From Phaeotremella fagi (taxonomy: Eukaryota > Basidiomycota > Tremellomycetes > Tremellales > Phaeotremellaceae), in NCBI GenBank assembly GCA_001599715.1, contig BCHU01000011.1, positions 496,001 to 560,000 of the forward strand: 64,000 nucleotides of DNA, given 5' to 3'. Every line of letters starts with the position of its first letter. The first letter of the stretch is position 1. Below the pieces are notes generated by a model. It was not told where the DNA came from. It made no database searches and saw only the letters and a program-made list of their open reading frames with translations. A program made the translations under genes and the position numbers. Of the stretch, positions 11,997-23,724 are shown in pieces.

Positions 11997-12680
11997 CTTC
12001 AATTTAGTTTAGATATGTAAAGTTCAATTTCCGTCTTCTTCTACTGGTAGGATTTTAGATGGATTGGTGTTTTGATTGATTTTGGGAAGAAAGAAGAAAG
12101 AGATGGTCGAAATTTTGGATTTAGGTATTTTGGTCGAAGGGAGTGCCACATTGGATATTACCGAGGACGGCGTTTTTCGTGGCACTTTGGTGGTGCTCAA
12201 GAGACCATACAATGGTTGACACTGGGTCGTTCAGAGATGTTCATGGGGGGCAGGGGTGATGCATCGAAGGAGTCGCATCGCATGATGGTCACTTGAAGAG
12301 GTATTTATCAAAGTACGATGAAAAATGCTTTTTCCAATGAATGAATCATAGTATAGTCACTACCTAACTATAACGCCGAAAACCTGCCCAAAATCTATAA
12401 CGCCGTGAACAAATTGTGGCGAAACGGAAACAGTAGAATCTGGTTAGAGCGAATTTCATTTTAAATTGGTTATCCTCTTCTTTCTTTCTTCATTCATCTT
12501 CTCAAGAGACCTATATCAGCAGTAAGTTATCTCAACATCACAACCACAAATACGACTAGAGCACGTACTGATCATTGGATTCATCTTTCACCTATTTTTT
12601 CTTTCTTTTACCCAACTGGAAATCTTTCATCGTCACAACCAACCTTCTATCTCGAAACTCGAATTTCAATTTTATCAGAA
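11997..12680. promoter_or_regulatory. Divergent promoter of RPS12 and RPL8 with repeated AACGCCG motif
   Basis: This 684-bp region lies between two divergent ribosomal protein genes. CTATAACGCCG occurs twice, at 12368-12378 and 12395-12405, 27 bp apart, and its core occurs inverted (CGGCGTT) at 12168-12174. An 8-bp inverted repeat AGTGCCAC/GTGGCACT sits at 12142-12149 and 12179-12186. The side nearest RPL8 is rich in pyrimidine tracts (CTTCTTTCTTTCTTC), as in many highly expressed fungal genes. A regulatory role for the repeats is inferred from copy number and position only. Confidence 0.5.
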
Positions 12681-13876
12681 ATGGGTCGTGTCATTAGAAA
12701 TCAAAGAAAAAGTGGTGGTATCTTCAAGGCCCACACTCACCACAACAAAAACCCAGCTCGTCTAAGAAACTTGGATTTCGCTGAGAAGAACGGTTACGTT
12801 AGAGGTATTGTCAAGGACATTATCCATGATGCCGGTCGGTGAGTGTTTGTTTCGATTTGGATTGGGTCGGATGTGGACGGCTGGGAGGAGATACTGGGTT
12901 GAAGGAGAGGAATCGGATTGTGATAACTCCAACGAGACGAGGAGAAAGGATGGATTATTGCGAAATTCCAACAAATCACGAATTCCTCCTTCAGCCCAAC
13001 TCTCCATCTACCTTAAACTTCATCTTCTATGTTCTAAGCTAACCCTCCCCCAGTGGTGCACCCCTCGCTACCGTCGTCTTCCGTGACCCATACCGTTACA
13101 AGCTCCGTAAAGAAACCTTCATCGCTGCCGAAGGTATCTCAACCGGATCATTCATCTACTGCGGTAAAAAAGCAACTCTCAACGTCGGTAACGTTCTCCC
13201 AATCGGTCAATGTCCAGAAGGTACAATCGTCTGTAACGTCGAGGAGAAAACTGGTGATCGTGGAGCTTTAGCCCGTACTTCCGGTAACTATGCTACCGTC
13301 ATTGGTCACAACGAAGATGGAAAAACTAGAATCAGACTCCCATCCGGTGCCAAGAAGACCATCTCTTCAAAAGCTAGATCTGTTATCGGTATCGTCGCTG
13401 GTGGTGGACGTGTTGACAAACCATTCCTTAAAGCTGGTAGAAAACACCATGGTAAGTTTTTTGGATGGGGAGTTTTTTGAATGTGGCGGAAAGGATTTTG
13501 GTGGTGGTTCTTCACATATACGTGTTTTCCACTCGTCAATCTTGTTCTGTCACGTCCAAAAGATACCTGAGGGACTGGGAAAGAGTATGAACAGAGCTGA
13601 CATACCTATAGCTATGCGCGCCAAGAGAAACTCATGGCCACGTACTCGTGGTGTTGCTATGAACCCAGTCGACCATCCTCATGGTGGTGGTAACCATCAA
13701 CATATCGGTAAAGCTTCTACAATCTCTCGTGGAGCTGTTGCAGGTCAAAAGACGGGGCTCATCGCTGCACGAAGTTCGTTTATTTTCGTTTACTATGACT
13801 CCAAAGACTTAGCTGACGTGTTTTTTCAACAGGAACTGGTCTTATCCGTGGTACCCTCACCCAAAAGGACGCATAG
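12681..13876 (+). CDS. RPL8: 60S ribosomal protein L8 (uL2)
   Basis: uL2 is a universally conserved large-subunit protein beside the peptidyl-transferase centre. Four exons (12681-12838, 13054-13451, 13612-13773, 13833-13876) give 253 aa, the family's usual length. It begins [20 protein letters not shown] and contains [19 protein letters not shown] and the signature [18 protein letters not shown], whose His corresponds to the conserved functional residue of uL2. The first two introns, 215 and 160 nt, are clearly longer than the 40-70 nt usual here, a common feature of ribosomal protein genes; I did not find a convincing snoRNA inside them. Confidence 0.97.
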
Positions 13877-14496
13877 ATGTTCATTCCTCTATTGTAAAGG
13901 TATATTGGACACGAGTGGGAGCAGGGATAGGGGTTGGAGAGTTTTATTCGGTTTTCTTCAGGCTTGTACATTCCCATGCCATGCAGTCAACTTTTCAGAT
14001 AATAATTTATTGGTCAAACCTCCTCACACGATTCTGACGAAAAAGTGCCACTTTATTTCTCATTCTTTTCTTTCTCTTCTTTGTCCTACTACCTCTTCAT
14101 TCAGCATGAAGTGAATGGATTAAGACTTTCTGCTGTATCCCTAGACACGCCTCAATATCAGGCCTCAATATCCACTAAAACTTTCAAACATGATAATTTT
14201 AGGGCAAGTGTTAGAATGGTAGTGACGAGCTATCAATTTGGCTTGAAATCTGCGTCACTCTTCTTGTTCGAATGTGCGATTTCATACCTATCTCCTGCAT
14301 GTTGCTTTCCGATATTCGGGTTTGGAACATTGTGGGCTAGATTAAGCCCACAATTGGGTTGGGATTTGCATTCCACCTTCTAGTCCAGATCTACACACCT
14401 CCCATACCCGAAGTAAAGGTAGACATAAGTTTAAGGATAGCTAACATTTTGAATATTCAAATTATGACTACAACATAGATAACATAGAAACCAAAC
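13877..14496. other. Intergenic region between convergent RPL8 and GPI10
   Basis: This 620-bp stretch holds two converging 3' ends. Open frames present lack coding character and splice logic. It contains a perfect inverted repeat at 14329-14354, listed separately, and one copy of a 13-mer (AAGTGCCACTTTA, 14043-14055) that recurs at 53883-53895. No gene is recognised. Confidence 0.45.
14329..14354. repeat. Perfect 10-bp inverted repeat with 6-nt loop
   Basis: ATTGTGGGCT (14329-14338) and AGCCCACAAT (14345-14354) are exact reverse complements separated by AGATTA. The RNA of either strand would form a stable hairpin. It lies about 140 bp beyond the GPI10 stop codon and could be part of its 3' UTR or a terminator-like element; that role is inferred. 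Confidence 0.7.
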
Positions 14497-16504
14497 TTAG
14501 TTCTTCACCCAAATCTCAACGCCCCCCTTCCGCTCCTCTTCATCCTGTAAGAAATCAAATCCATTAAACGCCTTCCAACCTCTCGAATACCCAAAATCAA
14601 CCAACACTTCTTTAACCGTAATATCACCGTCCGTACTCCTTCGTCCTAATAATTCACCAAACAACACCAAATGACTAGGAGACTGATCCGAATACAAAGT
14701 TTTGTTGATCTCAGATAAATTTATTGGTGGATATGGGAAAACCTTTTCCAAATATTTGACGGGATTGGAGTAGAAGATTGATTGTTGAGTTTGATGTTTT
14801 AACGGATCGTTCCTGATGTTTATGATTAATATTTGATTCCTTGAAGCATGAGGGGATACTTACCCTAGAGGTGGTTCACAGGTTATGAACCATCCTTCGA
14901 CGTTTTTGTGTAAATGACTTTGCCATGGTATTGAATGACATGGAGCTAAGACTATCAATGAATCTACTTGACCTAGATTCCCACTTCGTAATTGTTCCAT
15001 TACGGATATTTGAGCTGCGCCGTGGAAGATGTTTAGATATAAATATGGCAGTATCGGAGTGAGGAGACATAGATAAAATGGTAATTTCGGTATTCTCGTA
15101 TATTGCCTTAGTGATGTGCTCCAGATGTACGCGCCAAGGACAGTTGGTTTGTACGATTTGAACAACGGCGGTAAAGTGATCAACAGCATTGAAGGTAAGA
15201 AAGGATGAAGGAATCTCCATTCTGAATGTGGTGAGAACGAGAGCACTGTAATTGCAAATGTTAAACCTCTGGATAGTTGTCGTAAAGCTGGTGGAACTTC
15301 GGAATACGGATTGAGTGACGCGACGTAACCTTTGATAAACCAGTACCAGAGAGGTAACAGCATGATTGGAAGCGATTGAGTGAGATGATATAACGGAGTG
15401 GTTGAGCCATAAAATTCGGATATATTTTCTAGTAGATTCTTTTGGAAAAAGGTGAAAATCGGAACGTAGAGTTTACCTGTGATGAGGAAGTCGAGGTATG
15501 TCGATGAAGCGAGAACAATCGATCTAAGTTATGTTTAGCTGAATTCTCGACTACAATACTCCAGCTTACCCAGTGACTATCGCTTTGATAAGAACATTGA
15601 CACCCTCGATTGGTGATCCCAAAGAGGTTCTCACGAAATGCTCGCCTCCAAGGTATAACCAAAACGGTATCGTAGTTGGTCTGATACAAATGGCAACAGC
15701 GGCGAGTAAAAATGAAAGGATAAGATTACCATCGTCACTATAGTCAGCCATATCCTTTGGTAAAACATACGAAGAAGGACTGGCGATTCTATCCATCATA
15801 ACATAATCCAATTCGCCAACGTTATTTAAACGTATGATATCCTTTTCATCAATCCCAACAGCGTCCTGGACATTCTTCATACTTTCACTAACATGTAAAG
15901 CGTCTTTACCATGACCAACGACTATCTTCTTTCCTTTCAGTGCCTTCGTGAAAGGAAAGAACGAAAGTGCTGCTGTTGTTAGGAGCGTTTCTGGGGAGGT
16001 TGACAGTGCCCGTGGTAAGAGATGAGCGTTGAACAAAGATGTGAGTGAGAGGAACAACTGAGATCTATCAGCTTGATGCTAAGCATCCGTTGAAATGACA
16101 TACAGCTGCAGCAGAAGATCCTTCTCCTAAAACCCTTTTCGATAATCGGAACGTAAAATAATCGGTGAAAGAAGCCACCAGTACACCAACAATCCTAGGA
16201 GTAAAAGTCTTCCGTCAGCCCACAAAGTCTTGTTTCCACGTACCATCAAAAAGCTCTCATCGAGTCCAATAGCCAGCAAGAGCTTGTAGATCAACGCAAA
16301 CACCCCTGGCCAAATCCATCCTCTCATCCTACCGCCGTCATCTAAATCTCTCCATTCCCACGTCAAGTGACCATAACCGAAAATCAGACTATGAGCAGGT
16401 TCGAGGGATTGATAAAATTCGTCAGGCTGGAAATATGTTTGTGGGAAGGGTAGGACTGTAAGTGTTCTTATTATTAGTGGGATTAGGAAGGAATAGAGGG
16501 CCAT
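14497..16504 (-). CDS. GPI10: GPI mannosyltransferase 3 (GPI10/PIG-B, GT22)
   Basis: PIG-B/Gpi10 adds the third mannose to the GPI precursor in the ER lumen, using dolichol-phosphate mannose. Five exons (16504-16244, 16208-16104, 16057-15570, 15523-14864, 14812-14497) give 609 aa. The first lumenal loop carries the GT22 motif FQPDEFYQSLEPAHSLIFGY followed by GHLTWEWR. Further landmarks are PRIVGVLVASFTDYFTFRL, NAHLLPRALSTSPETLLTTA, NISEFYGSTTPLYHLTQSLP and FSPHSEWRFLHPFLP, within many hydrophobic helices. The first intron is only 35 nt; its use is supported by the conserved PR-I-V segment it exposes. The start codon is about 156 bp from that of the divergent SKI8. Confidence 0.92.
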
Positions 16505-16660
16505 TCCTATTAATTCTTATGATTGATTTGGATGGAAGAAAGGGAAGAGATAGAGAGGAATTTATCGAAGAACGTCATAAGAAAGCGGACATTGGTAATC
16601 TCCGTTTTATAGCATGAATTGAAAGAGATGTTAACATAGATGGTGTTGAACAACATCAAC

Positions 16661-17988
16661 ATGGTGAGTAAAACATTGTATACAAGTGACAACCAGCTAA
16701 CCCACAGTCAGTCATTAGCATATCTCCAACAAGAATCCACTCCTCGTAAGTCAAATCCAAAGAAAAAGAGGTCCAACTGATCCCCTCTCAGTTCATCCAG
16801 AATCAATCTGGACATTAGCATGGACAAACAAAAACAAGTTAATATCAGGATCTGCAGATGGTCATCTTAGAATATGGGATTCAACAGAATTAACTAATCC
16901 AATATACAACATCTCGTCTAATTCGTTGGCGATAACTTCTTTGTCTGTTGATATTGAAGGAAGATTCGGGTTGACAACGAGTTTAGATGGAAGTGTTGTT
17001 TTGGTTGATATCGAGGAAGGGAAGGTTGTTGCTAAAGTTGAGAGTGGTCGTGAAAAGGTTGGGGATCATGGTGAGTAATTTTGAAGGGATCATACTAAAT
17101 TGTCTGTAGCTATACCAGCGTTTACTTCTGCTTTACATCCAAAACTTGAATGTTGGGCTTGGTCCGGCAGATCATCAAAACTTGGTATCAGAAGGATCAA
17201 CTCTGAAACTCTCAGTTCCAATGACAGTGAAAATACCACTATTCTCACCGGGGAGGGTAAACTCATCGACACAGGGAAAGGCAAATTCGGTATGGACGTT
17301 CAGTTCGTGAGTCCATTAGCAATAATTCACGGCTGAAACCCAAAGTCACCCGATGGAAAATCCTTAGCACTCTCAACGGAAGTTGGTCAAATTTCTATCA
17401 TAGATACCGAGTCTCAATCAATAGTGGCGACATATAATTCCCATGCTATGGCAATAAGAACCATCTCATGGTCACCGGATTCACAGGTAGATCATTCTCC
17501 CTTTCATCCCCTCGTTATTCTAATCTGACTGGACTGCTATTAGTGGTTATTCTCAGGTTCTGACGATCACAGAATCGTTCTTCACGATGTCAGAGCTGGA
17601 TCTAAATCGAGTTCAGGTTCCGGTTCCGGATCAAGGGGTGAAGGGGCAGTTGCAATCATGCAAGGTCACAACAGTTGGATATTAAAAGTAGCTACCAGTC
17701 CAGATGGAAAATTACTTGGGTCAGGGTGAGTTCGAGCTTCCTTTTGCCTCGTCTTCCATGTTGACCAGAAGATGTAGGTCCGCCGATACAACGATGAAAT
17801 TATGGGATGTAGGTCAAAGAACTTGCGTGTCGACACTTTCATCACCTTCTACACCTGCTTCTGAGATTTGGGGTTTCGCTTGGCAACCTTCAGGAATTGT
17901 TGGGAATTCTTTCGCGGTGGGGAAACAGTTCGCTACGGCTGGTGAAGATAAAGCGATCACCCTGTATCGAGCTGCAGGGAGTGTTTAG
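16661..17988 (+). CDS. SKI8: WD40 protein Ski8/WDR61
   Basis: Ski8 is a WD-repeat subunit of the Ski complex (with Ski2 and Ski3), which feeds mRNA to the cytoplasmic exosome; metazoan WDR61 is also in the PAF1 complex. Six exons (16661-16745, 16792-17070, 17110-17306, 17346-17486, 17544-17725, 17778-17988) give 364 aa, the usual size. WD units are visible as SGSADGHLRIWDS, SGSDDHRIVLHDVR, GSADTTMKLWDVGQRTC and TAGEDKAITLYRA. A Ser/Gly-rich insert follows the HDVRAGS blade. The ATG at 16661 reads directly through the first exon; an alternative upstream 24-nt exon breaks the frame. WD40 proteins are easily confused, but length and repeat layout favour Ski8. Confidence 0.8.
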
Positions 17989-18237
17989 GGGTTAAAACTA
18001 AAGATGGGGGAGAATTTCCAGATAGATAGCAGATCGCCATAATGACCAAAGGGAACCATGCATATTCCACGTTCTTTTCACTGAAGAAACTATTTTCCAG
18101 ATCCCATGTGATATAAACTCTTCAACGATAATCCCAAACTTCATACAAGAATGCATTTTCAAAACATCAAAAACTTGTATAGTAATCTAAAAACGTAAAT
18201 ACAAAAACATAGCCATCATCATCATCGATTCCTACCC

Positions 18238-20201
18238 TTATCCAGCATGTTCAACGATCTCAGTGATCAATTTCCCACCTACAATCTTTGATTTCATCTG
18301 TTCCGGAACAGGACGTTCGACGAATTCACTATCCTCACCATCACCTTTCGGGATCGAGATGTTAAGAGAAGAAGTTTTGGAAGTAACGATTTCGACGGTT
18401 TCTGAACATTTCTTGGAGAGGTAGATCTGACCTGAATCGGTGGTATCTACCAAGATCGTTGGTACTGAACCAGTTATTTGAACTTCGAACGATGGGGAGG
18501 AAGTTATTGAAAGTGATGAAACGGCTGAATCTAGGACTAGTGCGGTTTTTTTACAGTTTACTAAGGGTTTGATTAGCTTTTAGTTGAATCGAGGTTGACT
18601 TACCCATGGTGACGGCGTTGATTTTACCACTGATTTTGATGACTGAGTTTTGACATCCAAAGATATGAACGACATGATGGAGTTCAGTGTTTTCGATTGA
18701 AATGTCTTTTTTACCATCAAAGTATTCCTGAATCGGGTCAGTAAGACTCGAACTTGGTTCAACGACATACGACAACCCATTTAGTTCCATCCTCAAGTTC
18801 CATTTTAGATGGTTTTTTGGCAGTAGCATAACTGGGTTTAGCTTTGAGTGGAGGAGGTGTTTTCTTGGTGTCGGTGACGACACTTGAAGTTCTTAGTTCT
18901 GGATTTTTGTGAGTCATTTGCGACGCGTCAACTTTTTTTAGTCCAGAGGTGACTGCTCCTCCTTTATTCAAGTCAGCAAGGAGAGCTGCGGTACCACCTG
19001 CTGCTTTTGGGGTTGAGGTGGTTGCTGAAGGAGCAGGGGGTGGTGGGGGTGGAGCAGGGGTTGATGTTGGAACTGAAGATGGGGCGGCGGGTCCCTAGCA
19101 GGTGTAAGTTTGGTTGAGTGCTTGGACTTACCTTTGGATTCCAGGTTACACCAGTGGTATGCCATTGTTTGACGTATTTTTGTAGTGCTTCCAATAGAGC
19201 GGTGAAAGCTTTGGCCCAAGATACGGCGGTTGGGTTTCTGACGTTAGTTCTAGTTTCGCAGACCGACGTACGTTTCTTTGAATTGTTTGATGACTCGGTT
19301 GACCCAGAACTGAGCAGCGTCTTTCATTTCCCCAACGTAAGGAGCGGGAGTTGGTTCCTGTTACATTCAGCCTTGTCATACTCCACAAACCTACCACCGC
19401 TACCCAACCAAAAGCACCGACACCTTCACCAACAACACTTAAAGCGGCACCCCACTCTCTACCATCCTTACTTCTACCTAACTTATCTTTAGCTTCGATG
19501 ACAGCGGTAATCGCATCGGATTGAGGTTTGAGTAAAGGTTGAACACCAGCTGCTGCTGGTTTGGAATGACCAGAGGCTAAGCTGAGGAAAGCTTGTTGGG
19601 CAGAAAGAAGGGGCACGAGGAGTGTAACCTGGTCGTGATTAGAAACAGTCAAACTGAACGACTTACATGTTGTTCAACGATTCCACCGACTTGTTTGGAT
19701 AACGACAAAAGCTCAGCGAAAGCTCCATCGACGATGTCATCTTGATACGCTTTGATAGCTGGAGTTTGGGTCACTTCTTCTGCGACAGGTGGGGCTGGTG
19801 GTGCAGGTGGTGGAGGGGGAGGAGCTGGAGCTGAAGCTGTTGGAATGGGAGCGACGTGACCAGCTAGAATATCGTGGGAATTCGAAGTTGGTGATCGAAG
19901 TGAGGTGGTCGGTGCAACTGATGATTGAGATTGGGCAATGTCTTCTAGACGTGATGTTGCGGCTGTGTCGGGTTAGTGGGGGGGTCATGGTTTAGTGTTG
20001 TGATTGTTAGCTCACCTTCAAGTCGTTTACTGTGGGAGGGGGAGAACATTGTTAGTTGGTAGTCATGAATGAGGGAAGCGGAAGGTAGGATGTATATGTA
20101 CTCCCAGTGTGGTAGTGGTCATGGGCATGGTCACTTGATTCACTTGACGTTACTTACATGATAGTACTTAGAGAATGAAGACCTTGTGGAGGAGCAGTCA
20201 T
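18238..20201 (-). CDS. SRV2: Adenylyl cyclase-associated protein CAP/Srv2
   Basis: CAP binds adenylyl cyclase through its N-terminus and recycles G-actin/cofilin through its C-terminal CARP domain. In order: the N-terminal helix IIKRLEAATSRLEDIA; a Pro-rich linker; the helical folded domain (QTPAIKAYQDDIVDGAFAEL, then VEQHVTLLVPLL, AQFWVNRVIKQFKET); a second poly-Pro tract that would bind profilin or SH3 domains; a WH2-like LADLNKGGAVTSGLKK; and the beta-helix CARP domain (HHVVHIFGCQNSVIKISGKI, VDTTDSGQIYLS) ending VEHAG. The second exon, 20029-20016, is only 14 nt, yet restores the conserved IKRLE. In Cryptococcus this family (Aca1) links Ras and cAMP signalling. It is divergent from the myotubularin gene. 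Confidence 0.93.
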
Positions 20202-20244
20202 TGTGATAAGGTGTGAGTGTTGTAGTGATAAGTGTTCTTGCTAT

Positions 20245-20296
20245 TGTTGCTGTCGCTGTCGTCACCGTCACCGTCGTCGTCGTCGTCGTCGCTGTT
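20245..20296. repeat. Imperfect (GTC)n microsatellite between CAP and the myotubularin gene
   Basis: A tract of GTC/GCT/ACC triplets contains an uninterrupted (CGT)n core at about 20272-20291. It lies in the 275-bp divergent promoter region, upstream of the CAP start codon at 20201, and is not within a recognised exon. Confidence 0.7.
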
Positions 20297-20476
20297 GATT
20301 GAGACTTGCTTGTGACTGCTGTGACTGACTTCCCAGCCACTGCTCACGCCGCATTAAGCATAGTCCATATAATGACGTGTATTTAATATCACTGGTAGAT
20401 ACAGTATAACCGGTTTCACCAAAGAACACCTACACCATACAACACAATACCATATCCATACTATACCATATCCAAG

Positions 20477-23441
20477 ATGGATGCTATCAAAGTAGCCAAA
20501 GTTGACAATGTAATACTATCCTATCCAATCTCGATAACAACAACAGACCCATCAACATCTACCACAAAGAAATCCGGTTCACTTCATCTAACTCCTCATC
20601 ATTTAATCTTCATCCCTGCCACCTCAGCGTCTTCAGATAAAGACACAGAGACAGAGAAGGAACTCTGGATACCATACCCAATCATCGCTCTATGCACACG
20701 ACTACCTAAATTGTCCACTTCAACGTCCAATCACTATCCTCTCTCAATCAGAACTAGGACTTTTGATGATTATCTATTCTTGTTTGAGGAAGAACGCGAA
20801 GGTGGTGCAGAGGATGTTTGGCAGAGTGTCAAGGATTGTGCTGTAGCTGGTGAGTAGACTGTAGTTCTCCATAGCTAACCCCTATTATAGCTTCCATCGA
20901 GCAACTATACGCGTTCTTCTACACCCTTCCAATAACCAAAACCCATCCTTCCACTTACACCCTAACGTCATCTACAAGTAGCAACACTCCATTATCATCA
21001 TCCCCAGAGATACTCTCAACATCTCAGAACTCAAAACCAACTCCATCAACCTCCGGATGGTCAGCTTTCAATCCCAGAACAGAATTCGCTCGTCAAGGTT
21101 TAGGCACTCGAACGAAAGCTTGGCGTTTCACTGATATCAATCGAGATTATGTTTTTTCACCTACTTATCCAGCTAAAATGGTCGTTCCCAGTAGAATCAG
21201 TGATTCTGTTTTGAATTATGCGGTAAAATACAGAAGTAAAGGTAGAATACCTGCTTTGTCGTATCTACATTGGGCAAATCATGTAGGTTGACATCATCTC
21301 GACCTAGGTATTTAGACTTACTTGTTTAGGCATCTATCACACGTTGCTCTCAACCTATGGTGGGATTGAAAAACGCCAGATCAGCTCAAGACGAACGATT
21401 GATTGAGTGTATCTTTGCTTCTCATGTTTCACCCGATACCGCTTATGCACCGACAAACTCTCTACCCCCTCCCATACCTCAAAACTCCAATGTGTACGGC
21501 GCAACCGCGACGAATCTTATCATTGACGCTCGACCGATCGCAAACGCAATGGCCAACGTTGCCAAAGGAGCTGGAACTGAGAATATGGAGAACTACAAAT
21601 CATCAAAGAAAGCGTACCTTGCCATCGATAACATTCACGTCATGAGAAACAGTCTCAAAACACTCATTGAAGCTTTACCAGGTAGTGAAGCTGGTCCTTC
21701 GGCTGTTGTAGATAAACTAGTCTTACGCAAAAGTAACTGGTTGAAACACATCTCATCTCTTCTTGACGGTACATTGGTTATAGTTAAAAACATCCATATC
21801 AACTCTTCACACGTCTTGATACATTGTTCTGACGGTTGGGACAGGACGTCGCAGCTGAGTGCTTTAGCTCAGTTATGTCTAGATCCATACTATCGTACCT
21901 ACGAAGGGTTCAAGGTATTGATAGAAAAAGATTGGTTGGCATTTGGATTCAAATTCTTGGATCGAACTGGACATTTATCATCGGAAAAACTTTTCACAGT
22001 GACGACATCCAACGAAGAAGAAGATAGTGATGATGAATACGAATACGCGGCGGGTGCACAGAAAGCTGCCCAAGCTTTTTTGGCATCGTTTCAAAAACAG
22101 TTCAATTCCAGTTCTCATCTGAAAGAGATTTCACCTGTTTTCCATCAATTCTTGGATTGTTTATATCAATTAATTCGACAGTTCCCTGATAGATTTGAAT
22201 ATAATCAGGAATTCTTGATGGATTTACATTATCATTTATATTCTTGTCAATTCGGAACTTTCTTGTTCAACTCTGAAAACGTTCGACGTTCAATGTCAGC
22301 TGGAAGGACGTATATGGACAAGACGGTTTCTATATGGGATTTCTTTGATCTGGAAGAGCAAAGATCTAAACATGTTAATCCAAATTTCGACCCTGAACTG
22401 GACGATCGATCTTCTCGTTCGCCCAACGCTGATTTAGGAGTTTTGATGGTAGATCCCAAAGATGTGAAATATTGGTATCAACTTTTCAAGAGGGGTGATG
22501 AGGAGATGAACGGGTCGCCGTTTCCTGTCACGAACGGGACGGAATTTCTTGGACCGATCGGTGGTGACCAAATCGACCCGGCGTCGGTTGAAGGCGTTCT
22601 GGAAGGATTGGCGAAAACCAAAAGTGGTGTGAACGGTGATGGACCTTTGAGTGTACCTTATAAACCAAGATCCAAAAACCCATCTCCGATCCCTAGTGCT
22701 TCAAATTCAACACCCGATTTGACGAGTGTTTCAAATAAAGATACCTTCCGACCTTTCGCTTCGACGTCTTCAGCGTTCTCCCTGCAAACTCAAGCTCCAT
22801 CTCAGAGCACATCGACACCGATCAACTCAGCTACATCACCTATAACTCGATTAACGAGATCTATCCCACAATCCAACTCTTCTTGGAACTGGTCACAGAT
22901 CTCTTCAGGCGCTTTCACAGCTTTACAAGGTGCCGCGACGCAGATTAAGACGTTATCCCAAGACGCCATTGAGAAGATTTCTGAAGCTGCACCGGGGCTT
23001 GGGGAGCGTGACGAGGTGAGAAACGAGATGTATGAACCTGGAACTGGGATTGGTGAAGGGAGGTTGTTACAATCTACTAGTGGGGTTAGGTTACCTTCGG
23101 AAAGTAATCCTTGGGACACTGCCGGACCTACGACCTTGACAACGTCGTCGACGTCTATACCAAGACCTACTCAAGGTAGACAATCAAGCTGGAATACCAA
23201 TCCTTGGTCTAATCCTAAACAAGAATCCATTTTACCCAACAATAACGAAAGTGACGTTAACGTTAACGAAACACGACATACTTTAGATAGTCTTACTCTA
23301 TTAGATCATAAACATATACCGTCAAGTTCTGGTTCTATACCCAAACCAACACTACATGTACAAACGAAAGAGGACAAGGCATTGGAAGAAGCTGCTTTGG
23401 GAGGTGATCAGAAAGCATGGGATCCGTTGGGAGCTCTATAG
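20477..23441 (+). CDS. YMR1: Myotubularin-family phosphoinositide 3-phosphatase
   Basis: Myotubularins remove the 3-phosphate from PI3P and PI(3,5)P2 on endosomal or vacuolar membranes. Three exons (20477-20849, 20891-21282, 21330-23441) give 958 aa. The N-terminus is a PH-GRAM domain (GSLHLTPHHLIFIP, DDYLFLFEEER). The catalytic part shows RIPALSYLHWANHASITRCS, NIHVMRNSLKTL and the active site HCSDGWDRTSQ, with the CX5R Cys and Arg both present, so the enzyme should be active. A long Ser/Pro/Thr-rich tail follows and no FYVE or coiled-coil end is visible. YMR1 is used because this looks like the standard single fungal active enzyme; orthology was not tested. Confidence 0.93.
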
Positions 23442-23724
23442 ATTGATGTTGTATTGTGTATGTATAATGGCGTTTAGAATGGCGTTGTATCAATATTCTC
23501 ACTGGCTTGGCTTGTATGCAAAAATAGCACTCCAAGGGAAACCCCGAGGTGGAGGTGAAACATACTATATCGGCTTCGGGGAATATGAGTGAGGCTTAAA
23601 AAGGTATAAAGTTGTGGTTATTTCGTTGGATTTTTGTCTTTTATTTCAACTCATTCAAACTTATTCTTCACTTCCCAGCGTACGCCGTCTGTACTTCATC
23701 TCTCAAAGTAATACTACTACCACT

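Noticed and set aside
12839..13611. Possible snoRNAs in the long RPL8 introns.
   Set aside because: No C box (RTGATGA) with a matching D box (CTGA), and no H/ACA hairpins with ANANNA and ACA boxes, were found by eye.
13290..14114. Long open frame (274 codons) on the plus strand.
   Set aside because: It overlaps RPL8 exons in another frame and runs through two RPL8 introns and the 3' region; it is a shadow of a highly conserved gene.
16640..16663. A 24-nt first exon for SKI8 starting at 16640.
   Set aside because: Splicing it to the next exon puts the WD40 part out of frame. The ATG at 16661 reads straight through in the correct frame.
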